64,000 nt of DNA from Paenibacillus daejeonensis DSM 15491 (GCF_000378385.1 NZ_KB899660.1:124001-188000); one strand, 5' to 3'. Shown: positions 27,319 to 37,562, numbered from the stretch's first letter. Translations and numbers: made by a program. Notes: generated by a model from the sequence alone, not told the origin.

Positions 27319-28134
27319 CTATCCCTCCTGCTGACAGCTAGGACAATAGAATACCTTGCGTGAGTTGATTTCTTCGCGAACAATCTCGCTGCCGCAGCGT
27401 ACACAGGGCTCCCCACCACGATCATAGACTTGACAATGATCATTGTAGCCCCCCGTCAGGAGATCATCTGCCGTGAATGCATCCTCCATATAGCCACCCA
27501 GAGATGCAGCTTGCTGCAGCTTGGCGTGCATGCTGGCATACAATCGACTCCATGACTCATCCGAGAGTGCCGGAATTCGAGTACCTGGACGTACGCCAGC
27601 TGCAAAAGCGATCTCGTCAGCATAGCAGTTACCAATGCCGGCGATTACCTTCTGGTCGACCAGTGCACTCTTAAGCACACCTCTTTTGCCCTTGAAAAGT
27701 GCACGGAAGCGGGCTTCGGTGAGGCGGCTGTCAAAGGGCTCCGGCCCCAAATCCTTGAGCCGCTCGTCAAGCTCCTTGACGGAGAGCAGATGCAAATAAC
27801 CGAGGCGCAAGCCAATAAAATAAAGCTTGCCCTGCGGGAATGTCAACGTCACCTGGATCGTCCGGTCCGGTTTCTCCTCATCGGAACCGTAGAACAGCCA
27901 ACCGCCCAGCATCAGATGCAGCAGCAGCCGTTTGCCATTGTCCAGGTGGAAGATGAGATGCTTGCCCCTGCGTTCAATGAACCATACGGATCTGTCGATC
28001 AGCTCCGCCTTGAATTGATCGACCGGCATATTCACCGACTTCTCGCGCGTTACCTCAACATCCTGCAGCCGCGCTCCTGCTATCCGCTCCCCCAGCAGGG
28101 TGCGGTATCGTTCCATTTCCGGCCATTCCGGCAT
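27319..28134 (-). CDS. Fpg/Nei-family DNA glycosylase-AP lyase
   Basis: 271 residues. The catalytic Pro2-Glu3 is present, but the start reads MPEWPEMERYR rather than the classical MPELPEVE. The beta-hairpin lysine lies in ERRGKHLIFHL. The helix-two-turn-helix reads KVIAGIGNCYADEIAF. The C-terminal zinc finger has CVRCGSEI ... FYCPSCQ. All the residues for lesion excision and beta/delta elimination are there. The variant N terminus suggests a paralogue with its own lesion preference rather than the housekeeping MutM that is normally next to polA. The downstream neighbour is Nfo, which would process its product. Confidence 0.88.
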   Translation of the reverse strand: MPEWPEMERYRTLLGERIAGARLQDVEVTREKSVNMPVDQFKAELIDRSVWFIERRGKHLIFHLDNGKRLLLHLMLGGWLFYGSDEEKPDRTIQVTLTFPQGKLYFIGLRLGYLHLLSVKELDERLKDLGPEPFDSRLTEARFRALFKGKRGVLKSALVDQKVIAGIGNCYADEIAFAAGVRPGTRIPALSDESWSRLYASMHAKLQQAASLGGYMEDAFTADDLLTGGYNDHCQVYDRGGEPCVRCGSEIVREEINSRKVFYCPSCQQEG

Positions 28135-28171
28135 GGTTCATCTTCCTTCCTGTCCTCGTCGTTAGCTTCTC

Positions 28172-28990
28172 TTATCTCCCGAGCCGCTCCGAAATATACG
28201 TCTGCAGCTCGTGAAGATTCTCAAATATGACATCGGGCCGTACGCCCGCTTGCTCTACATAGGACGCCAAATTGTCTTGATTCGTAATGCCCGTCAGCAC
28301 CAGCGCCGTCGGACAGCCTGCTCCCACGCCGGCTGCGATATCCGTCAACAGGTTATCGCCCACCATCCAGGTCTGTTCGGCCGTGGTCCCCATGCGATCC
28401 AGAGCATAGTTCACCAGAATGCCGGATGGCTTGCCGATCACAACCGGCTTCTGTCCGCCAGCCGCTTGCAGGAGAGCCGAGATCGAACCTGACCCCGGAA
28501 TCACGCCGTCTTCCACAGGAAGCAGCAAATCCGGATTGGTTAGCACATAACGCGCACCGCTATGAATCAATCGCACGGCTCGCGTCAGACTCTCGTAGCT
28601 CAGATTCCGGTCCAGTCCCTGCAGCACGACATCTGCATCTGATTCAACCACTCGTAGTCCTGCAGTTGTCACTGCCTCGCGAAGACCGTCTTCGCCAATG
28701 ACGAATACGGCTGCTCCTGGCTGCTCCAACGCTATATACGATGCCGCCGCTTGCGCTGAGGTGCACACTTGCTCCGGTTCAGCCGGGATACCCATGGCTT
28801 GAAGCCTCGCCGCAAAGGTCTGAGGGTTAACCGTCGAGTTGTTGGTAACAAACAGATGAGGAACCCCTCTCGCAATCAAGGACGCGATCCATTCATCCGC
28901 CCCTTCAATCATGCGACCGCCATGATAGATGGTTCCGTCAAGATCGATGAGCAGACCGGCCGGGCTAGGCAGCTGTGCCGTCGATGTCAT
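28172..28990 (-). CDS. HAD-IIA family phosphatase (NagD/AraL-like)
   Basis: 272 residues. Motif I is LLIDLDGTIYHG (nucleophile and acid Asp pair), motif II FVTNNST, Lys in VVIGKPSG, and motif IV WMVGDNLLTDIAAG. The C2-type cap between motifs II and III marks subfamily IIA, whose members dephosphorylate sugar phosphates, pyridoxal phosphate or nucleotides. The substrate is not evident. It overlaps the dehydrogenase gene by 4 bp, so the two may act in one small-molecule pathway. Confidence 0.88.
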   Translation of the reverse strand: MTSTAQLPSPAGLLIDLDGTIYHGGRMIEGADEWIASLIARGVPHLFVTNNSTVNPQTFAARLQAMGIPAEPEQVCTSAQAAASYIALEQPGAAVFVIGEDGLREAVTTAGLRVVESDADVVLQGLDRNLSYESLTRAVRLIHSGARYVLTNPDLLLPVEDGVIPGSGSISALLQAAGGQKPVVIGKPSGILVNYALDRMGTTAEQTWMVGDNLLTDIAAGVGAGCPTALVLTGITNQDNLASYVEQAGVRPDVIFENLHELQTYISERLGR

Positions 28991-30087
28991 CGTGTCTGCT
29001 CCTCGGCACTGCTGCGCAAGACACGGTCAATCCAATATTCCACATGAAGTCCGTCAGCCAGACGCGGCGCAAGCTCGGGATAACGGTCCTCCCCGGCATA
29101 ACGTTGTATGTAATGATATAGCGCAGCAAAATGTGTATCGACCGCAATGCCCATCGTTGCCTTGTCGCCTGGCAACAGCTCCAGCGAATCGGGAACAGGC
29201 AGAATAGGAACGGAGCCTCTCACGAGATGAACCGTCGGCATTTGATCGCGTTCCAGGTCGGCTGTCATGCTGCCATGCGTTCCGACGATACGAATCTCAA
29301 AAGCCTCGGAGCCTAGTGCAATTCGCGATACTTCGACCGTGCCGCTGACACCGGATTCTGTCGTGTACTGCATCATCGCCCAATCATCCACTTCAGATGG
29401 TACATGTATCGTGGAGCCTGCAGATTCGGGCCTTGTTTTGACGTGAGCACGAGCTTGTCCGGTTACTTGCTGGTAATCACCAAACCAGTGCCGAATCATA
29501 TCCAGGGCATGCACGGCAAGATCACTCGTTGCACCGCCGCCTGACAGCCCGCCTTGCAAGCGCCAGCTCATCGGCCGCTGCGGATCAAGATATCCGGAAC
29601 GCCGGTACGAGATACTGCATTGTAGAATATCGCCCACCATGCCTTCGGCCAGGATGGAGCGAATGCGCATCACAGCCGGATGGTACCGGAAGGTGAAGGC
29701 CAGCTGCTCCGCGAGTCCGGGATATCGCTTGGCTTCCTCCAACAGCTGTGCCGAATTCGCGTACGTATCCGTAATCGGTTTCTCGCAGTAGATGCCCTTC
29801 CCTTGCGGCAGTGCCGCCATAACGTCCTCATAATGACGGCTGTTGGGTGTACAGATATCCAGCACGTGGACTTGATCGTCTGCCACTGCTTCTTGAACCG
29901 AATCTGTCACCCGGCGAAATCCAATCGCTTCTGCCTGGGCGCGATGCCGATCCGGCTGGCGCGTGACCAGTGTGTCCAGTACCGGCAGCAGCGGCAACGG
30001 TTTAATAATGGGCATCGTCCGCAGAGCGGTCATATGGGTTTTTGCAATATTGCCAAAGCCTGTGAAGGCAAATTGAATGGTAGTCAT
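28987..30087 (-). CDS. Gfo/Idh/MocA-family oxidoreductase
   Basis: 366 residues. N-terminal Rossmann fold FAFTGFGNIAKTHM for NAD(P), the CTPNSRHYE segment, and the catalytic-lysine motif YCEKPITD. The C-terminal alpha/beta domain has GGGATSDLAVHALDMIRHWFGD, which includes the usual D...H pair. These enzymes oxidise or reduce sugars and cyclitols. It overlaps both neighbours by 4 bp and sits oddly between repair genes. Confidence 0.9.
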   Translation of the reverse strand: MTTIQFAFTGFGNIAKTHMTALRTMPIIKPLPLLPVLDTLVTRQPDRHRAQAEAIGFRRVTDSVQEAVADDQVHVLDICTPNSRHYEDVMAALPQGKGIYCEKPITDTYANSAQLLEEAKRYPGLAEQLAFTFRYHPAVMRIRSILAEGMVGDILQCSISYRRSGYLDPQRPMSWRLQGGLSGGGATSDLAVHALDMIRHWFGDYQQVTGQARAHVKTRPESAGSTIHVPSEVDDWAMMQYTTESGVSGTVEVSRIALGSEAFEIRIVGTHGSMTADLERDQMPTVHLVRGSVPILPVPDSLELLPGDKATMGIAVDTHFAALYHYIQRYAGEDRYPELAPRLADGLHVEYWIDRVLRSSAEEQTR

Positions 30088-31472
30088 CGTTGTTTGTTCC
30101 TTTCCACTTTGGTGAGCAGCCGTTCTAAGCGTTTGCGTATTACTTCGCGATCCTGCTGCTTACGGCCTTTGCGGGACTCCTCGCGGGCTCCCGACATGGC
30201 AAAAGCAAGCTTGGCATAATACAGCGCCATCGGCAAATCCTTGCTCCGATGCTCATGGTACATAGCCAGCTCAATATGCGCTTCTGTAACCGCGCTGGCG
30301 GACTGCTCCGCTGCCTCGGCGGCCTTCTGCCACAATACCACAGCACGCTCCCAATTACCAACCTTCTTGTCTCTGGCAGCGAGCGGCAGGCACCAGTCTC
30401 CTGGCAGGACTGCAGGGTCCATCAGACGTGTGTAGAGAATCTCTGCATCTTCCGTTCTGCCCATCTTCTCCAGCCATAATCCGGTACGCAGCAGCTCCTC
30501 TGGCTGCTGCGGGTAAGGAAGCTCCCCACCGAGCGCACCGCTCAGCAGCTTGCCATAACGGATGGCCAGTGCCGCCAGGGAGAGCATGTCGATCTCGTTA
30601 TGCCGGAAGACAGCCTCGAGCGGCTGCGGATCGCGGTCCGCCAGGTACTGATAGTAGAGTGCCGGTGCCATAGATCCTGGTACATCGTCCTCTCGCCGGA
30701 TGCCGAGTCGCGCTTCCTCCACGCGGCTAAGCTTGCAGGAATCCAGGGTCTGACGCCATAAGCTGCGTGAGGGATGCAGAAAGTCAAAATGCAATGGCAC
30801 AGGCAGCCCCTCGCGATACCCATGCATGACATAACGGCCGGAGAGGGCTGGCCAGTCGAAGGTTTTGCCATTATAGGTAGCCAGATATCGCCTGTTCTGC
30901 AGCCAGCCGTGCAGATATCCCAGCATGGCCCGCTCCTCTGCGGGATGACGGATGAAGAGCTGCTCAATGACGAAGCACGACTCCTCCATATAACCCATAC
31001 CTACCATAAACGGAATCGTACCGGTTCCAGCTCCCAAGCCTGTGGTCTCGAGGTCCAGGAATAAGAGATCCTCCGGCCTTGGGGCGGGTAGGCCAGGGTG
31101 AAACGCTGCTAGTTCAGGCACGCTGCTATGCAGCTCCGATAATTGCTGATCGCCGTGTGCGTAATGCAGCGGATAACGCAGGCGCCGCCGCAAGAAAAAC
31201 TCACCCTCATGTGCGAGCATCTCGACGCCAAGCGCTTCCCAGCCTGGCTCCAGCGGATGTTCGTTGGGAGCTGAAGCATCTGCGGTCGGTGCTACGGCCG
31301 GTTCCTGTATGACCTCTACAGTTGCAGCCGACTCCCGTTCGGCTCCAGCAAGGCCTTCTGTAGTTGAGCCAGCGCTATCAGCTGACTCATCTTCGGGTCT
31401 GTTATCCTGAGTCTTCGGCTCTGGTGACGCAGCACCCAAGAGCCGGTTCATCCGGTCTCGTAAACCGCTCAT
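30084..31472 (-). CDS. mrfB: MrfB (YprB) DEDDh-type exonuclease
   Basis: 462 residues. An acidic, Ala/Ser-rich N-terminal tail (about 1-75) precedes an RNase H-like exonuclease domain. That domain has FLDLETTGLGAGTGTIPFMVG (first D-E pair), ATYNGKTFDWPALSGRY (next Asp) and RHNEIDMLSLAAL (final Asp). The C terminus is helical with TPR-like repeats (WLEKMGRTEDAEILYTRLM and following). In B. subtilis, MrfA and MrfB remove mitomycin C adducts by a route independent of UvrABC. Here mrfB overlaps mrfA by 4 bp, as expected for partners. Confidence 0.9.
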   Translation of the reverse strand: MSGLRDRMNRLLGAASPEPKTQDNRPEDESADSAGSTTEGLAGAERESAATVEVIQEPAVAPTADASAPNEHPLEPGWEALGVEMLAHEGEFFLRRRLRYPLHYAHGDQQLSELHSSVPELAAFHPGLPAPRPEDLLFLDLETTGLGAGTGTIPFMVGMGYMEESCFVIEQLFIRHPAEERAMLGYLHGWLQNRRYLATYNGKTFDWPALSGRYVMHGYREGLPVPLHFDFLHPSRSLWRQTLDSCKLSRVEEARLGIRREDDVPGSMAPALYYQYLADRDPQPLEAVFRHNEIDMLSLAALAIRYGKLLSGALGGELPYPQQPEELLRTGLWLEKMGRTEDAEILYTRLMDPAVLPGDWCLPLAARDKKVGNWERAVVLWQKAAEAAEQSASAVTEAHIELAMYHEHRSKDLPMALYYAKLAFAMSGAREESRKGRKQQDREVIRKRLERLLTKVERNKQR

Positions 31473-33757
31473 TGCCCCTCACCTGCCTCTCCGAGAAGTT
31501 CCAGCGCCTGCTGCTTGCCTAGCAAGCCGACCTCCTCGATTGGGCCAACACAGGCAGGACAGCCACTTAGACAGGTGCAGGAGGTAATATGATCGCGAGC
31601 CTGGCGCATCAGCTCGTCATGGACGTCGTAGAGCCGTTCACTGAGCCCAATGCCACCGGGGTAGCGATCATAGAAGAAAATTGTCGGCAGCTTGGAGTGC
31701 ACGGCCTTGACCTGCGGGACCACGCGAATATCCAACGGATCGCACATCAGATAGAGCGGCGCGATGTGAACGAGCACATTGGCGAGACCCAGCAAAGCCG
31801 ATTGCATCTCATCTGTAGTCTTGCGGGCGGCGGCCTCTTCATTGAAGGAGAACCAGTAGGAGCTCGTGTGCAGCTCCTCCTCCGGCAGATGAATCGGTCC
31901 GGAGCCGATATTCTCGTGCGTCCGCATCCGAATCTTTTTGAAGATCGTCGCCTTGGCATTGACCGTGACATCCCCGAACTGCCGCAGCAGCTCGCCGAAC
32001 CTGGACTCCTTATCTACATGCAGCACCTTGAGCTCGACCGCCATGTTAGCGTCGGTAAAATAATCGACATCTACCTCGCGGACGTACGCTTTTTTCTCGT
32101 GATAATCGAGCTTCTCCACCTGGTACTGCACACCTTCATGCAAGTAAATGGCTTCCTCGTGCACCAGTGTCGGCGCACTGAACCGGTCGACCTCACCCAG
32201 TACGCGATGCTCGGGCAGCGTCATATCGATAATGACCACATTTTCCTGTGCCGCAGAGCGCAGCGAGATGCCGTGGGCCGGGAAGGACTGCTCCATCCAG
32301 TACCAGCGGCTGCCTGACTGCGTCAGCACTTGGGCCTCTGTCAGGTATTCCAGCATATCGCGCAGCGATTCGCCTCCGAAGGTATCGCCTTCCTCGAAGG
32401 GCAGCTCGTACGCCGCACATTTAATATGGTCAATCAGAATGAGTAGATTATCGGGATGAATGAGTGCACGCTCCGGTGGCCGGTTAAAGAAAAAGTCCGG
32501 GTGCTGAATAATATATTGATCCAGCGGGTTGCTGCTGGCGACCATGAACGTCACGGCACTACCCTGGCGCCGACCGGCACGACCCGATTGTTGCCAGGTG
32601 CTGGCGATGGTTCCGGGATACCCGTTAAGCACGCATGCCTGCAGCTGGCCGATGTCGATCCCCAGCTCCAGTGCATTTGTACTCACCACACCGCGGATCT
32701 CCCCGCTGCGCAAGCCCTTCTCAATCTCCCGGCGCAGCTTGGGCAAATACCCGCCACGGTAGCCGCGAATCGTCTTCGTGCCGAACTCGCGGCGGACCAG
32801 CTCCTGCAGATACGTGAGCAAAATCTCAACACGAACGCGGCTGCGAGCAAATACGATCGTCTGAACACCCTGCTTGAGCAGCAAGGCTGCCAGCCGCTGC
32901 GTTTCCAGCACGCTGCTGCGCCGGATGCCGAGCTGCTTATTGACCACCGGCGGATTGTAGAACACAAAATGCTTTTCCCCCGCAGGGGCGCCGTTGTTGT
33001 CCACCAGCGTCACTTGCTCGCCGATCAGTCGCTCCGCATGCTCGCCAGGATTATCAATCGTAGCAGACGCGCATATGAATTGCGGTGAGGAGCCATAGAA
33101 CGTGCAGATTCGCTTCAGACGGCGAATGACATTGGCTACATGGCTTCCGAAGACGCCCCGGTAGGCATGCAGCTCGTCGATCACAATATACCTCACGTTT
33201 TCAAATAGCTTGACCCATTTGGTGTGATGCGGCAGAATCGCGGAATGCAGCATATCCGGATTGGTAACGACGATGTGCCCTGCATTGCGAATCGCGGTCC
33301 GGACGGTCGGCGGAGTGTCACCGTCATACGTGTGGGTTTTAATATCCACCTCCATCACGTCGGCCAGCTCCTGCAGCTCAGCTACCTGGTCCTGGGCCAA
33401 TGCCTTGGTGGGAAATAAGTAGAGTGCCCGGCCGCTATCCCGCTCCAGCAGGGATTGCAGCACCGGCAGATTGTAACACATGGTCTTGCCCGATGCCGTT
33501 GGCGTGACCGCTACGACATGGGAGCCTGCACGCACTGCAGCGTAAGCATCCCGCTGATGGGTGAACAGCTCCCCGATGCCGCGCTTCTGCAGCGCAGCCG
33601 CCAGACGAGGATCCAGATCGGCGGGCAGCGGTGCCGTCCGCGCGTCGCGGGGCGGTATCGTATGCCAGTGCGTCACGTTTTCCATGATTTCCCGCTGCGT
33701 ACGCACATGATCCAGCCAATCCTCCAGACTGGATGCCTTGCCTGTCCATCGGTTCAT
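31469..33757 (-). CDS. mrfA: MrfA (YprA) DEAD/DEAH-family helicase
   Basis: 762 residues. The superfamily 2 helicase core shows motif I TPTASGKTMCYN, motif Ia FPTKALAQDQ, motif II DELHAYRG, motif III SATI, motif IV VFARSR, motif V STNALELGIDIG and motif VI QSGRAGRR. The C-terminal DUF1998 region carries the four-cysteine cluster CTCLSGCPAC, which binds metal in MrfA. It unwinds damaged DNA so that MrfB can degrade it. First gene of a nine-gene operon. The ATG at 33757 follows AAAGGGGAGAACGAGCG. Confidence 0.93.
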   Translation of the reverse strand: MNRWTGKASSLEDWLDHVRTQREIMENVTHWHTIPPRDARTAPLPADLDPRLAAALQKRGIGELFTHQRDAYAAVRAGSHVVAVTPTASGKTMCYNLPVLQSLLERDSGRALYLFPTKALAQDQVAELQELADVMEVDIKTHTYDGDTPPTVRTAIRNAGHIVVTNPDMLHSAILPHHTKWVKLFENVRYIVIDELHAYRGVFGSHVANVIRRLKRICTFYGSSPQFICASATIDNPGEHAERLIGEQVTLVDNNGAPAGEKHFVFYNPPVVNKQLGIRRSSVLETQRLAALLLKQGVQTIVFARSRVRVEILLTYLQELVRREFGTKTIRGYRGGYLPKLRREIEKGLRSGEIRGVVSTNALELGIDIGQLQACVLNGYPGTIASTWQQSGRAGRRQGSAVTFMVASSNPLDQYIIQHPDFFFNRPPERALIHPDNLLILIDHIKCAAYELPFEEGDTFGGESLRDMLEYLTEAQVLTQSGSRWYWMEQSFPAHGISLRSAAQENVVIIDMTLPEHRVLGEVDRFSAPTLVHEEAIYLHEGVQYQVEKLDYHEKKAYVREVDVDYFTDANMAVELKVLHVDKESRFGELLRQFGDVTVNAKATIFKKIRMRTHENIGSGPIHLPEEELHTSSYWFSFNEEAAARKTTDEMQSALLGLANVLVHIAPLYLMCDPLDIRVVPQVKAVHSKLPTIFFYDRYPGGIGLSERLYDVHDELMRQARDHITSCTCLSGCPACVGPIEEVGLLGKQQALELLGEAGEGQ

Positions 33758-33796
33758 CGCTCGTTCTCCCCTTTCGTTTATTTCTTGTTATCTATT

Positions 33797-33825
33797 ATTC
33801 TACAGAATGCATGTTCGCTCCGCAA
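33797..33825 (-). promoter_or_regulatory. Promoter of the mrfAB operon with LexA-like box in the spacer
   Basis: Minus-strand TTGCGG (33825-33820), a 17-nt spacer and TAGAAT (33802-33797), about 40 bp upstream of mrfA. The spacer contains CGAACATGCATTCT (33817-33804), which matches 12 of 14 positions of the Bacillus LexA consensus CGAACRNRYGTTCG. Binding there would block RNA polymerase. Apart from this, the 364-bp gap between metH and mrfA holds a second box and the metH terminator; I see no gene in it. Confidence 0.6.
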
Positions 33826-33847
33826 TCCCGTTCTTGTCGAACAGCCG

Positions 33848-33861
33848 CGAACGGTCGTTTG
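33848..33861. promoter_or_regulatory. Second LexA-like box upstream of mrfA
   Basis: CGAACGGTCGTTTG, which agrees with the CGAACRNRYGTTYG pattern at all but one position. It lies about 23 bp upstream of the -35 of the mrfA promoter, a plausible auxiliary operator. Confidence 0.55.
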
Positions 33862-34008
33862 CAGAAGGCCGCATTTCGGTCGTTCACGTCCGAACTTGTC
33901 GACTCCTGCGCTTTCCCGGAAAATAATTTATATTGCCCAGCCTTCATTGCCCAGGACATAACCGCGAATATTTCCAATCATGTATGGCATCCGTCGCTCC
34001 GACAACAA

Positions 34009-34040
34009 GACCCCGCCGGGCTGTTGCGCCCGGCGGGGTC
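34009..34040 (-). terminator. Terminator of metH
   Basis: A 12-bp GC-rich stem GACCCCGCCGGG / CCCGGCGGGGTC with a short loop, followed on the minus strand by TTGTTGT. Located about 80 bp past the metH stop. Confidence 0.8.
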
Positions 34041-34121
34041 TGCCGGTCATAGCCCTAGGTCCGTGCAATGCATGGACGGGCTAGACGGCTTGTTGGGAGC
34101 AACCCGGATAAAGCCAGGCCG

Positions 34122-37100
34122 CTACACTTTTTCGACGTTGAAATATTGTGCCTCCGGATGTGCAAATACCATTGCCGATACTGAGGCCTCTGGCTCCATC
34201 ATAAAGCCCTCGGTCAACTCGATCCCGATATCCTCCGGCTGCATCAATTCGAACAGTGGCTGCTGATCTTCCAAATCCGGGCAGGCCGGATAGCCAAATG
34301 ATACGCGGATGCCCTGATAACGAGCACCAAGCCGCTGCTTCATAGTCATCTCTGGTGGATCTGGATAGCCCCATACATCCCGCATCATATGGTGGACGCG
34401 CTCGGCCAGACCTTCCGCCACTTCCAGAGCAACAGCCTGCAAGGCATGCGACCGCAAGTAGTCGCCATTGTCCTTGAGAATCGTGGCCCGCTCCCTTACG
34501 CCTTGACCGGCCGTAACGACGAGGAAGCCTACATAATCCATCTGTCCACTGTCCACTGACTTCAAGAAGTCAGCCAGACAGAGATGCGGCTCGACCTGCT
34601 GGCGAGGGAACGAGAACCGCTTGATCTCCTTGGAAGGATCAGCCGGATCGTAGATGATGATGTCGTTGCCTGACCCCTGAGCCGGGAAGAAGCGATACAT
34701 GGCATTAGCATGCAATGTCCCTTCAGTGGCTGCTTCCTTCAGCAGCTCATCCACTGTTTCCTTGAGCTGAATCACTTTCTGGTCACCCTTGGCAATTAAC
34801 TGATCAACATTGCCTCTGACACCCAGATGATGCCCCAGCAGCATCTGCATATTCACGTACGGAATGATCTGATTAATTGGAATCTCACGCAGCACATGCC
34901 GCTCCAGATCCGGTGGTGTGAAGATTGGAGCGTCCGGAGAAATCTTCGAGCGGACGGCGCGCGTCAGCTTCGGCAGCTCCTTCTTCTCCTCCACCTCTAC
35001 GCCGCCCGATGCCTTGAAGGCCGCAAGTTCTTCCTCCATCCCCCGGCGATGCTCCGGGTTCATCAGCTTGTTGGCAATATCCAGACCGTCCATCGCATCC
35101 TTGGCATACAGCACCAGGCCATCGTATTCCGGACCGATGCGGTTCTTCGTGAACTTGCGGGTCAGTGCCGCGCCGCCAACGAGAATCGGAGCAGCAATGC
35201 CAGCATTCCGCATATCCTGAGCCGTAATAACCATTTGCTGAGCCGACTTGACGAGCAGACCGGAGAGACCGATCGCATCAGCAGGCTCCTTGCGGTATGC
35301 TTCAATCAATTGCTCCGGCGGCACCTTGATGCCAAGGTTAATAATTTTGTAGCCGTTGTTGGAGAGAATGATTTCGACAAGGTTCTTGCCGATATCGTGA
35401 ACGTCACCTTTTACTGTTGCCAAGATAATCTTGCCTTTGACAGACGATTCGTTCTTCTCCATATATTGCTCCAGGAAGGCTACCGAGGCCTTCATAACTT
35501 CAGCGCTTTGCAGCACTTCAGCAACGATCAGCTCGTTGTTGTTGAACAAACGGCCGACCTCTTCCATACCTTTCATAAGCGGTCCGTTGATAATGTCCAA
35601 TGGCGCATATTTGTTCAACGCTTCAGTCAGGTCAGGAATGAGCCCCTCTTTTGTTCCTTCAACGACATAAGAGCCCAGACGTTCTTCCAGCGTCAGCGTA
35701 GAGATTTTCTCTTTTTTGTCAACCTTCTTCTCGCGGAAAAAGGCAACAAAAGCCGCCAGCGTCTCATCATTGGTATTGAAAATGAGCTCCTCAGCGAGTC
35801 GGCGCTCCTCTTCGGAAATCGAGGCATAACGCTCCAGCTTCTCCGTGTTGACGATGGCATAATCCAGCCCGGCTTTGGTGCAATGGTAAAGGTAGACAGA
35901 GTTCAGTACCTCACGGCCCGCATCAGGCAGACCAAAAGAAATGTTACTGAGGCCGAGAATCGTCATGACCTTCGGATACTTTTCCTTAATCATCCGGATG
36001 CCTTCGATCGTCTCTACCGCAGAGCCGATGTATTGCGGGTCACCGGAACCAACCGGGAACATGTTGGGGTCGAAGATAATATCCTCTTCCGCAATCCCAT
36101 ACTTGTGCACCAGCAGGTTGTAGGAACGTTCCGCTACCTCCATCTTCGCCTCGCGAGAGACAGCCTGGCCCCGCTCGTCAATCAGGATACAGACAACAGA
36201 AGCGCCATACTTATGAATGAGCGGCACAATGGCCTCGAATTTGGATTCCCCATCCTCTAGGTTAATGGAGTTAATAATCGCCTTGCCCTGCGAATATTTG
36301 AGGCCCAGCTCGATAATGTGGTCGTATGTCGAGTCAATAACGAGTGGGACTTTGACTTTTTTGACCACTTCCTGCAGGAAGGTCTCCATCGCATAAGCTT
36401 CATCTACATCCGTATCCTGCAGATTGATATCAATAACATGTGCGCCGTTCTTCACCTGGGCTCTGGCCACCTCGGAGGCTTCCTCAAACTTGCCTTCCTT
36501 GATCAGTCGCTTGAACTTGCGCGATCCGGAAATATTCGTACGCTCACCGACCATAATTGGACGATTATCCGCTTCAATGAATACGGGATCAATACCGGAC
36601 ACTGCCGGCGGGTGATCGCCCGCAATGGCACGCGGTACGAAAGCATCCAGCGTCTCCTTCATAGCACGGATGTGGTCCGGCGTCGTGCCACAGCAACCAC
36701 CGGCAATGTTCAGCCAGCCCTGCTCAGCAAACCCGGCAAGCTTGCGCGCCAGCGATTCCGGCGATTCATGATACTGTCCGTTCTCGTCGGGCAGACCTGC
36801 ATTGGGATAACAGCTGACTGCGGTGCGTGCAATGCCTGAAAGTGTCCGGATATGGTCACGCATGAATTCCGGACCGGTCGCACAGTTCAGACCAATCGAG
36901 ACCGGCTGCAGATGCTCCAGCGAGACATAGAACGCCTCGATATTCTGACCGGCAAGCGTCGTACCCATCGGTTCAATGGTACCGGAGATCATAATAGGCA
37001 GCTCTGTGCCCAATGTCTCGAACGCCTTGCGAATACCAATGCTGCCAGCCTTAACGTTCAGCGTATCCTGTGAAGTCTCCAAGAGGATGGCATCGACGCC

Positions 37101-37562
37101 GCCCTCGATCAGAGCCAGCGTCTGCTCGTAGTAGCTGTCCACCAGCTCGTCGAACGTAACCCCGCCCGTAACAGACAAGGTCTTCGTTGTAGGTCCCAGG
37201 GCTCCAGCGACATAGCGCGGCCGCTCCGGGGTCGAATATTTATCAGCTGCCGCCTTGGCCAGCGCCGCTGCTGCCAGATTAATCTCTCTGGCTTTCTCGG
37301 GAATGTCATACTCCAAGAGCACGACACTGGTCGCGCCAAATGTGTTGGTTTCGAGAATATCTGCGCCTGCTTCGAGGTAAGCCTCATGGATATCCTGAAT
37401 TAGATCTGGACGTGTCAGTACCAGCATCTCATTACAGCCATCCAGCTCTTCACCGCCGAAATCGTCGGCTTGCAGGTCCGCCTGCTGTATCATCGTTCCC
37501 ATCGCACCGTCCAGAATCAGGATGCGCTCTTTCATGAGGTCTTTTAAGTTCGGTTTTGTCAT
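34122..37562 (-). CDS. metH: Cobalamin-dependent methionine synthase
   Basis: About 1146 residues, all four modules present. The homocysteine-binding barrel begins [12 protein letters not shown] and ends with the zinc pair [11 protein letters not shown]. The pterin-binding barrel starts near [13 protein letters not shown]. The B12 cap and Rossmann domain contains [11 protein letters not shown] (the DxHxxG motif that supplies the lower-axial His). The activation domain at the C terminus contains [20 protein letters not shown] and binds SAM for reactivation. ATG 37562 starts the conserved part and has GGAG 12 nt upstream; ATG 37580 would add six residues but has no ribosome site. Monocistronic and divergent from mtnD. 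No SAM or cobalamin riboswitch was recognised in the 150-bp leader. Confidence 0.96.
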   Translation of the reverse strand: MTKPNLKDLMKERILILDGAMGTMIQQADLQADDFGGEELDGCNEMLVLTRPDLIQDIHEAYLEAGADILETNTFGATSVVLLEYDIPEKAREINLAAAALAKAAADKYSTPERPRYVAGALGPTTKTLSVTGGVTFDELVDSYYEQTLALIEGGVDAILLETSQDTLNVKAGSIGIRKAFETLGTELPIMISGTIEPMGTTLAGQNIEAFYVSLEHLQPVSIGLNCATGPEFMRDHIRTLSGIARTAVSCYPNAGLPDENGQYHESPESLARKLAGFAEQGWLNIAGGCCGTTPDHIRAMKETLDAFVPRAIAGDHPPAVSGIDPVFIEADNRPIMVGERTNISGSRKFKRLIKEGKFEEASEVARAQVKNGAHVIDINLQDTDVDEAYAMETFLQEVVKKVKVPLVIDSTYDHIIELGLKYSQGKAIINSINLEDGESKFEAIVPLIHKYGASVVCILIDERGQAVSREAKMEVAERSYNLLVHKYGIAEEDIIFDPNMFPVGSGDPQYIGSAVETIEGIRMIKEKYPKVMTILGLSNISFGLPDAGREVLNSVYLYHCTKAGLDYAIVNTEKLERYASISEEERRLAEELIFNTNDETLAAFVAFFREKKVDKKEKISTLTLEERLGSYVVEGTKEGLIPDLTEALNKYAPLDIINGPLMKGMEEVGRLFNNNELIVAEVLQSAEVMKASVAFLEQYMEKNESSVKGKIILATVKGDVHDIGKNLVEIILSNNGYKIINLGIKVPPEQLIEAYRKEPADAIGLSGLLVKSAQQMVITAQDMRNAGIAAPILVGGAALTRKFTKNRIGPEYDGLVLYAKDAMDGLDIANKLMNPEHRRGMEEELAAFKASGGVEVEEKKELPKLTRAVRSKISPDAPIFTPPDLERHVLREIPINQIIPYVNMQMLLGHHLGVRGNVDQLIAKGDQKVIQLKETVDELLKEAATEGTLHANAMYRFFPAQGSGNDIIIYDPADPSKEIKRFSFPRQQVEPHLCLADFLKSVDSGQMDYVGFLVVTAGQGVRERATILKDNGDYLRSHALQAVALEVAEGLAERVHHMMRDVWGYPDPPEMTMKQRLGARYQGIRVSFGYPACPDLEDQQPLFELMQPEDIGIELTEGFMMEPEASVSAMVFAHPEAQYFNVEKV

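Noticed and set aside
34827-36260. 477-codon plus-strand frame opposite metH
   Set aside because: Antisense shadow within a clearly coding metH; no start signal.
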